This document shows positions 59,801 through 64,000 of a stretch of DNA of 64,000 bases, one piece after another. The translations under genes were made by a program, and so were the position numbers. The notes under the pieces were generated by a model. The model saw only the letters and a list, made by a program, of their open reading frames with translations. It ran no database searches and was not told the origin of the DNA. Origin of the DNA: Poriferisodalis sp965205175 (GTDB lineage Bacteria; Actinomycetota; Acidimicrobiia; Acidimicrobiales; Poriferisodalaceae). The stretch covers positions 2,356,001-2,420,000 of the forward strand of contig NZ_OZ242038.1 of the NCBI RefSeq assembly GCF_965205175.1. The letters are read 5' to 3'. The first letter of the stretch is position 1. Each line of letters begins with the position of its first letter.

Positions 59801-59991
59801 CTCCACCACAACTGCAACCCGCCCGCCACACCAAAAACAACAAAACCCTTCGGCTTCGCAGGCGCCGTGCCTTGGCCCCCAACACCCGACGACGACACCA
59901 ACACCACCGAGGCCGCCAACACCACTATCCCAGCCAACCCCCAACCGCCGCGTCGCCAGCCGCCCACGACCGCACGGCGCCTACCGACCAC
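56821..59991 (-). CDS. secreted FnIII/Calx-beta protein with poly-Thr linkers (paralogue 2)
   Basis: A predicted exported protein of about 1056 residues. After a basic N-terminus and hydrophobic segment (GLAGIVVLAASVVLVSSS) come FnIII (44-138), Calx-beta (142-278; VTEGNSGHKTVRLTVSL, LLITDDDG), FnIII (282-375), Calx-beta (380-518; VTEGDSGTTNVTLSV, AIVDDDEG), FnIII (525-640), a short Ser/Thr tract, FnIII (675-770), a Thr/Ala tract, a Gly/Ser tract (820-850) and two C-terminal FnIII-like domains ending WWTTP. Calx-beta domains usually bind calcium and suggest a Ca-stabilised surface fibre. The start used is GTG 59991, 8 bases behind a G9 tract. Compared with paralogue 1 it has one more FnIII/Calx-beta pair at the front. 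Confidence 0.84.
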   Translation of the reverse strand: MVGRRRAVVGGWRRGGWGLAGIVVLAASVVLVSSSGVGGQGTAPAKPKGFVVFGVAGGLQLWWSDPGDTTITHYEYVAGTDEAAVGSSTSWVDMSGTDASSTSFSISSLATNADYYVKIRAVNAAGNGAASDVYDSSVVQPTAPSLSVSPTTVTEGNSGHKTVRLTVSLSSPAPQGGQVMTIEQPAIGISDPSFGTYNSNQIGATSCTTLKIPATADICWPNGRQVTIPGGGTSATLTMGVLGDTTEEAATEYMYLAVTTSIESNTRIGYARLLITDDDGANAPATPAKPVGFVAVRGVGGLRLLWVDPGDSSIEKYQYVVTQGSRQAARDATGWVDMAGSGASTVSFTAPASAASWVKIRAVNAAGNGEESDPQSDAPGTSANVIVARASPVLVTEGDSGTTNVTLSVTLPAVAPVGGRSVRVRAVSGQTATVNSNYDSSTSCSSPSSGADYCWPNGDTISIAPGETQGSLVLGVLGDEVDEDRHESVYLRAGYSDGDTSVLGVAAFAIVDDDEGSSGGDRSDRLPPKPSGVTLERRAGTNTFDLSWSDPGDSSITSWRYRYRKPDGTELGWFTVSGSDAETTTVAFTPSGGIGDGTWRARVQALNANGEGAASDWASVRIGEIGATTTTSATSSTSTSTSTTSVSTTVAAGVPAKPSGLSMSWDSFAERFTVSWSNPNDATITVYRYQTQTPGGTQSPWANVLSSNSSTTSFGYAPSGGQPSGWQVRIRARNSNGLGPISDWASYAGGATTTTTTTTTAATTTTTTAATTTTAGATTTTAATATTAPRVPSGGGGGSGGGGGGSGGGSGGGSGGSGGSGGVSVSGSPWAPSGVRTVSGGGVLLVSWSAPAGGACGASGYLVRIRDSGGRVVAESLVLSGVTSWLVTGLTPGVGYTVEVHAYSAACWSFSPPAARTFTVTATGDPPDPPKRPLAAPTPVRDLSVDTSRRDRVTLTWAKPAAISDARRDSRCAYTRPGEPHFAKRVRYAYEVYNMTTGERVAAGSFESNSPTLTRTVTLTGHAAGAGYRLRVSVVAYSESCNRWSPIRRTAWWTTP

Positions 59992-59998
59992 GCCCTGA

Positions 59999-60007
59999 CC
60001 CCCCCCC
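59999..60007 (-). repeat. G9 homopolymer at the start of paralogue 2
   Basis: Nine consecutive G in the mRNA immediately precede the proposed GTG start. Upstream ATGs at 60040 and 60020 are both out of frame at this length. The first would enter the protein frame with 8 or 11 G, the second with 10 or 13. Confidence 0.85.
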
Positions 60008-60040
60008 GAAGGCGGCCCATCGAGTTCGCAGTGCGGCCAT

Positions 60041-60273
60041 CACCTAACGTTGACCCAGCTCCCATCGACCCAGCTCCCATCCCAGCTCCCTTCACGTGGT
60101 GTGCCAGCTGCTGCCCGGCACTGGCGGATCGTAGCCGAAGCTTCCCAAGCACAGGCAGAACTCTAGCTTGGACGTCCGCAGCGATGCTGCGTCTAGGCGC
60201 AGCGTGAGCGGGCGCTTGCGACACACAACTTGCGACACACAAGGTGACCGACGCCGTGGCGATCGCGTCCGGT
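60041..60273. other. upstream region of paralogue 2
   Basis: No gene seen. ACCCAGCTCCCATCG and CCCAGCTCCCATCC follow one another near 60053-60082, another short direct repeat, and TTGCGACACACAA recurs at 60217-60241. The promoter of paralogue 2 should lie here but is not obvious. Confidence 0.4.
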
Positions 60274-60385
60274 CGGAGCGTGGGCGGGGGCCTCCGTGCT
60301 CAAACAGTTGCGACGCATTTGCTGAACGCTCGGGGTTTCCGGCGTCGCAAAACTGCGCGCGGAGGCCCCCGCCCACGCTCCGCCC
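60274..60385. repeat. palindromic repeat element, copy C
   Basis: Arms 60274-60296 and 60360-60382 are perfect complements over 23 bp. Relative to copy A the left arm differs at three bases and the right arm at the three partner bases, so pairing is kept. The inner stem also changes as a pair (TTGCGACGC with GCGTCGCAA). It lies about 135 bp beyond the stop of the MerB-like gene. Positions 60386-60518 show only the short repeat GGAGCGGCGGCT. Confidence 0.92.
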
Positions 60386-60518
60386 TCTTCGCTGAGACCG
60401 CCGGACCGGCAGGCACCGCGGACTGCCGTCGCGCGGAGCCAGTCGGCGAACCAGACCGGAGCGGCGGCTAGGAGCGGCGGCTGGGACCGGCGGCAAGATG
60501 GCTTGTGTCCACCGTCCG

Positions 60519-61889
60519 TCAGGCCAAGTCTCGCAGCGAGAGGCACTTCAGGACCGCTCGAGCAGATTGCTCCATCGCGGTCCAAGCCGGCTGGTCGGCG
60601 ACTTCGCCCCGCCAGCCCATCTGTGCCAGACGATGCGTGAGGCGCACATCTCCGACACCGACGTCGGCCCGTGCGATCCAGCCGGTGGCGGCCTGGGCGT
60701 TGCGCACCGCGGAGCGTCGAGTCTGGGTCCAGGCGAGCGGGTCCGCCTCCGGCAGCGGGTCGGCGGGAACGGCGACGATCATGGAGCGGGCGGTGTCACG
60801 CCAGCTGCGGGCGATCTCGACCGGCACCGAGGCCGGCCACACCCTCAGCAGCAGGTGCTCGACGCTGCGGTCGTCGGGGGACGCCCCTTGGACCACGCTG
60901 ATGTCGACGTTGCTCAGCGCTGCCGCGGCCGCAGTGGTGGCCCAAACGTCGGGGCGGGGCGGCGCCATGCGCTCCCGCAGCTCAGCCAGCGACGCGGCGG
61001 CCTCCGGCCCGGTCATCCACGACATGAAGTCGCTGCGGGCGCGCGCCCGAAACATCTCCAGCCCGAACGTGTCGGCCCACCACTGCACCGGGCGCAGCAG
61101 GTGTGCCATGCGGGGGTCGAACTCCTCCCAGCGGCGGGCGTGCTCTTCCGACCGGAAGAGGTTCATGCCCGCTCAGCGGAACGGGCGGGTAGCGGCGTCG
61201 CCGCCGACCACGCTGCGGGTGTAGCCGACCATCGTGGGCGGCTCGACCTGCAGCAGCTCCTCGTCGCGCATCACGATCCGCAGCGGCTCGTCGCCGAGCA
61301 GGCACGGCGCATCCACCGTCACGGTTCGTCCCGGGAACAGCCAGCGGCACGCCAGCGCCTCGAAGCCGCACTGGGCGAACCAGCGCTGGCCGCCGGTGAG
61401 CTTGCTTTCGCTCTGGCTGGCAGTCTTGCTGTCGGCCTGGCTGTCGGTCTGGCTGGCGGCCTGGCTGGCGGTCTTGTGACCGAGTTGGCCGCCGGTCTCG
61501 CCGTTGGCTTCGGCGCCAGCCTCGTCTTGGGTCACAGCCTCGGCTTGGGCCTCACCTGCGGTCTCGTCTTCGGTCTCGCCTTGGACCTCGTCGGCGACGC
61601 TGACTCGGTACTGAGTGGGCTGATTGTTGAACGGCGGGAACGACGCGATGTAGTCGGTGCCCGGGTGCAGCCAGCCCGGCGTGAGGTCCATGATGCGAGC
61701 GACGACTGCCTTGGCACGCAGCGGGGGGATGCCGAGCGTGCGAGCCAGCTCCGCATAGTGAGGCGCAACGCCGGTGGCCACGATCTGTCCCATGATCGCG
61801 GCGTACGCCGCGTCGAGTTCGGGAAGCGGAAGCTGGGCTGGGTCTGTTGGTTCGGCGGTGTCGGCTGGTTCGGCGGTGTCGGCTGCCAT
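60519..61889 (-). CDS. alkylmercury lyase (MerB)-like protein, predicted selenoprotein with in-frame UGA
   Basis: Two frames, 61173-61889 and 60519-61166, lie in the same reading frame and are separated only by TGA (61175-61173) and two codons. Read through, they give 456 residues with Sec at 239. The first half has a helical HTH-like domain (PHYAELARTLGIPPLRAKAV), the block GTDYIASFPPFNNQPTQYRV, a 65-residue low-complexity linker and the MerB core QRWFAQCGFEALACRWLFPG. There the Cys matches MerB Cys96, and Glu replaces Asp99. The later APCLLG Cys matches Cys117. After the UGA, AGMNLFRSEEHARRW aligns with the MerB stretch following Cys159 (CHVHFFAS), so the UGA sits on Cys159. The C-terminal 140 residues are unrecognised. 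ATG 61889 has AGGG 7 bases upstream. The internal ATG 61166 has no Shine-Dalgarno. If the UGA is a true stop, this is a split or broken gene. Confidence 0.78.
61134..61175 (-). promoter_or_regulatory. candidate bacterial SECIS element directly after the UGA
   Basis: On the mRNA, UGA (61175-61173) is followed at once by GCGGGC (61172-61167), which pairs with GCCCGC (61139-61134). Inside, CUCUUCC (61160-61154) pairs with GGAAGAG (61149-61143), closing the loop GGUC (61153-61150). The loop begins 20 nt after the UGA. Bacterial SECIS hairpins start just after the Sec codon and carry G-rich loops at this distance; the E. coli fdhF loop is GGUCU. The outer internal loop is AUGAAC opposite CAC. Confidence 0.7.
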
Positions 61890-62010
61890 GCCGCGACCCT
61901 AGATGTTGTCCGCGCCGGGATGCACCGGCTGGCCGGGGCTCGTGCCAGCGGAGGCCTGTGCTAGCTGGTTCCTGTTGCAAGCTGGCGCCTGTTCGGAATT
62001 GGCGGTCAGG
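61890..62010. other. leader side of the MerB-like gene
   Basis: No gene. The AGGG used as ribosome binding site lies at about 61898-61901 on the minus strand. The rest (TGTGCTAGCTGGTTCCTGTT and similar) shows no clear promoter. Confidence 0.4.
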
Positions 62011-62640
62011 TGCTGCGCCCGAGCTGGTAACCGCTGCTGCGCCCGAAGTGGAGACCGCGCCCGACTGCGCCAGCCGGGGCACGTGCCAGCCAGAGCCGGT
62101 GAGGACTCGGCCCGCGTGTGCCGATGCCATCCCTGGGCGGCTGGCCAGCCAGAGTCCATGAGGACTCAGCACTCGATGGCCCAGCCAGATACAGCGCCCC
62201 AGATGCTGCGCCCGAGCTGGTGACCGCTGCTGCGCCCGAAGTGGAGACCGCGCCCGACTGCGCCAGCCGGGGCGCGTGCCAGCCAGAGCCCATGAGGACT
62301 CGGCCCGCGTGTGCCGATGCCATCCCTGGGCGGCTGGCCAGCCGGAGCCCATGAGGACTTGGCACTCAGCGGCCCAGCCAGATGCAGCATCCCAGATGCT
62401 ACGCCCGAGCTGGAGGCCGCTGCTGCGCCCGAAGTGGAGACCGCGCCAGACTGCGCCAGCCGGGGCGCGTGCCAGCCGGAGCCCGTGAGGACTCGGCCCG
62501 CGTGTGCCGATGCCATCCTTGGGGCGGCTGGCCAGCCAGAGCCCATGAGGACTCAGCACTCAGCGGCCCAGTCAGATACAGCGCCCCAGATGCTACGCCC
62601 AAAGTGGAGACCGCGCCGGACTGCGCCAGGCGGAGCGCGT
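62011..62640. repeat. 193-bp tandem satellite, about 3.3 copies
   Basis: The marker TGCT(G/A)CGCCC begins units at 62011, 62205, 62397 and 62591, giving periods of 194, 192 and 194. Each unit contains CGAAGTGGAGACCGCGCC and two copies of a shorter motif (GCCAGCCAGAGCCCATGAGG type, about 75 bp apart). Periods that are not multiples of three shift every frame, so the long open frames on the minus strand are not genes. Confidence 0.9.
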
Positions 62641-62655
62641 GCCGGCCGCCGCATT

Positions 62656-62833
62656 GTCAGCTTCGTCGCTCGCGATGCTGCGCTGCCCACGAGGCCCGCC
62701 ACCGACGACGCCGACCGCCCACGGTGCCGGCCCTGCACCGTCAGCTTCGGTCAGCTTCGGTGCTCGCGATGCTGCGTTCCGCACGAGGCCCGCCACCAAC
62801 GACACCGACCGCCCACGGTGCCGGCCGCACACC
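62656..62833. repeat. 94-bp direct duplication
   Basis: The stretch starting GTCAGCTTCG at 62656 recurs at 62750 with shared CTCGCGATGCTGCG, ACGAGGCCCGCCACC and CGCCCACGGTGCCGGCC. An extra GTCAGCTTCG precedes the second copy at 62740. Non-coding by appearance. Confidence 0.85.
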
Positions 62834-62926
62834 ACACCAGAGGGCTGCGCCTTCACCAGCCGGCGCAGCCGGAAGCTCGGCGACAGAAACTCCGCGGCAG
62901 CCTGCCACCGCTTGACCCGAAACGTG

Positions 62927-62935
62927 TGCTATATT
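62927..62935 (+). promoter_or_regulatory. extended -10 promoter candidate for the third secreted gene
   Basis: TGCTATATT has the TGN extension plus a good -10 hexamer TATATT (62930-62935). TTGACC lies at 62912-62917, but only 12 bases upstream of the hexamer, too near for a standard -35. Transcription would start within the following 9-bp repeat array. Confidence 0.45.
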
Positions 62936-62936
62936 G

Positions 62937-63070
62937 CCTGTGGCCCTGTGGCCCTGTGGCCCTGTGGCCCTGTGGCCCTGTGGCCCTGTGGCCCTGTGGC
63001 CCTGTGGCCCTGTGGCCCTGTGGCCCTGTGGCCCTGTGGCCCTGTGGCCCTGTGGCCCTGTGGCCCTGTG
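62937..63070. repeat. 9-bp minisatellite, about 15 copies
   Basis: CCTGTGGCC repeats without error from 62937 to 63070 (134 bp, 14.9 copies). It separates the -10 candidate from the secreted-protein gene and would form most of its mRNA leader. The frame crossing it (PVALWPCG) ends at a stop before the gene, so the array is not translated with it. Confidence 0.95.
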
Positions 63071-63120
63071 AGTAAACCTCCCGCGCGTGATTGCGTGCAA
63101 TGACAGAAGGGCTGAATGTG

Positions 63121-64000
63121 ATGAAGGCTGGTGTGAGGCTGCTGCGTGGTGTAGTGGTGTCGGCGCTGCTGGCAGGCACGGCGGCAATCGTGCCGCCCGC
63201 TGCTGCTGCGGCGCAGGAGACTGCGGTGTCGGTGGACGCCTCGGTGGAGCTGACCACAACAGCCCGTGACGGCGGCGTGTCGCTGGAGTGGACACGCGGC
63301 GACGAGCCCCGCAAGAAGCGCAACAAGGCAAACAAGGCGAGCTGCGCCACCTCGCACTACTGGGTGTATGTGTACGACAGCAGCGGTGACACGGTCGCCC
63401 AACACGGCGTGCCCTATCCGGGCAGCGGCCTGACGCTGGACCTGACAGGCAGCGGCCGGCACCAAGTGAACGTGTACGCCTACTCCAACGACTGCAATCG
63501 CTGGGGCAGCTCCGCATCAGCCAAGTTCAAGGTCGCCGCCGCGCCCCAAGCGCAGCGACAACAAGCCCAAGCGCAGCGACAACAAGACAGCCCAGCGACC
63601 ACAACCTCCACTACCACAACCTCTACTACCACGACGACGACTACGCCGCCCACCACCACGACTACGACAACCACCACCACGACCTCGCCGCCCACCACGA
63701 CGACAACGACGACTACGACCACACCCACTACGACCACCACTCCCGTCGCCACGACGACCACCGCGCCAGCACAACCAGCACAAACCGAGCCAGGGAAGCT
63801 TGAGCCAGAGAAGCTGACGATCTCCATTAGCGATGCCAGAATCACCGAGGGCGACACCGGTTTTGCCGAGATGGAATTCGACGTCAGGCTGAGCGGCTCA
63901 CCGAGTCACGCAGTACGTCTGCGAGCAGCGGCGGTGTCGTTGCGCGACAGCACGGCGACGCCGGACAGCCCGGACGCAGAGGGCGATTACGTCGGATTCA
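63121..64000 (+). CDS. secreted Calx-beta protein with poly-Thr linker, partial (paralogue 3)
   Basis: The frame runs off the right edge (293 codons visible). AGAAGG (63105-63110) precedes GTG 63118 and ATG 63121. The N-terminus is a clear signal peptide (basic KAGVRLLRG, then VVVSALLAGTAAIV, then AAAAAQE). Residues 38-140 form an FnIII-like domain with VYAYSNDCNRW, closely like the VVAYSESCNRW block in the last domain of paralogue 2. A Gln-rich repeat (APQAQRQQAQAQRQQ) and a Thr tract of about 55 residues follow. The last visible part (ISDARITEGDTGFAEMEFDV) opens a Calx-beta domain. It is the third member of this family here, on the opposite strand. Confidence 0.85.
   Translation, partial: MKAGVRLLRGVVVSALLAGTAAIVPPAAAAAQETAVSVDASVELTTTARDGGVSLEWTRGDEPRKKRNKANKASCATSHYWVYVYDSSGDTVAQHGVPYPGSGLTLDLTGSGRHQVNVYAYSNDCNRWGSSASAKFKVAAAPQAQRQQAQAQRQQDSPATTTSTTTTSTTTTTTTPPTTTTTTTTTTTSPPTTTTTTTTTTPTTTTTPVATTTTAPAQPAQTEPGKLEPEKLTISISDARITEGDTGFAEMEFDVRLSGSPSHAVRLRAAAVSLRDSTATPDSPDAEGDYVGF

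Noticed and set aside
60519..61166. Independent gene starting at ATG 61166
   Set aside because: There is no Shine-Dalgarno sequence before it. It begins in the middle of a MerB-like fold and is in frame with the preceding half, so read-through of the UGA is the better explanation, though not proven.
61552..62559. 335-residue minus-strand frame with repeats (LMGSGWPAAQ type)
   Set aside because: It crosses the 193-bp satellite, whose period is not a multiple of three, so the repeated peptide changes frame from unit to unit. It also overlaps the MerB-like gene in another frame.
62011..63070. CRISPR array
   Set aside because: Repeats are either contiguous (9 bp, 94 bp, 193 bp) or diverged. There is no constant 25-40-bp repeat with unique spacers, and no cas genes.
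62311..63103. Plus-strand frames ending in GPVALWPC repeats
   Set aside because: They translate the 9-bp array and stop before the secreted-protein start. No initiation signal and no conserved part.

Overview
This is high-GC DNA with actinobacterial gene order, probably from the Actinomycetota, and I suggest class Acidimicrobiia with moderate confidence. The order scpA-scpB-rluB-cmk, xerD, pyrG, steB(mctB)-steA-recN-nadK-tlyA, a TPR gene, tyrS, and an arg cluster with argR inside matches a block also seen in mycobacteria. The 23S gene is about 3.08 kb, as expected with the extra actinobacterial stem, and the 16S-23S spacer has no tRNA.

Layout. Positions 1-27911 are almost all minus-strand housekeeping genes: plsC, an aroA-cmk fusion, tyrA, a fused 2-oxoacid (indolepyruvate-type) ferredoxin oxidoreductase, rluB, scpB, scpA, xerD, pyrG, a MraY-like/glycosyltransferase pair, steB, steA, recN, nadK, tlyA, korB, korA, a class I aldolase and a TPR protein. 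trpS is the plus-strand exception. Many neighbours overlap by ATGA or GTGA, which implies translational coupling. Positions 28050-33194 are a minus-strand rRNA operon (16S-23S-5S) with a terminator, preceded by tyrS. Positions 35011-38684 hold an ABC exporter, a small membrane protein, a NUDIX hydrolase and a 3-methyladenine glycosylase. Positions 38698-45030 are argCBDFRH without argJ or argG. On the plus strand follow gltB, gltD and an M20 amidohydrolase (45442-53205).

From 53206 to the end the window changes character. It holds three secreted fibronectin-III/Calx-beta proteins with poly-threonine and glycine linkers, a family of about 115-bp palindromes whose arms co-vary between copies, and several tandem arrays. 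Two of the secreted genes carry G11 and G9 tracts exactly where translation begins, which suggests phase variation.

The most notable locus is 60519-61889. Two adjacent minus-strand frames that look like separate genes are in the same frame, split only by one UGA. They read as the two halves of an alkylmercury-lyase (MerB)-like protein. The UGA falls at the position of the catalytic MerB Cys159, and a strong hairpin with GGUC in its loop starts directly after it. I read this as a selenocysteine codon with a bacterial SECIS element. No sel genes lie in the window, so this remains a prediction.

How the genes work together: the first part combines chromosome segregation (ScpAB, XerD), DNA repair (RecN), envelope and septum functions (SteA, SteB and the two sugar-lipid enzymes), ribosome and tRNA functions (RluB, TlyA, TrpS, TyrS, rRNA), nucleotides (PyrG, Cmk, NadK), aromatic amino acids (AroA, TyrA, TrpS, indolepyruvate oxidoreductase) and reductive or oxidative 2-oxoacid chemistry (KorAB). 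The centre links arginine synthesis to glutamate synthesis. The last 11 kb looks like an accessory surface and metal-response region.
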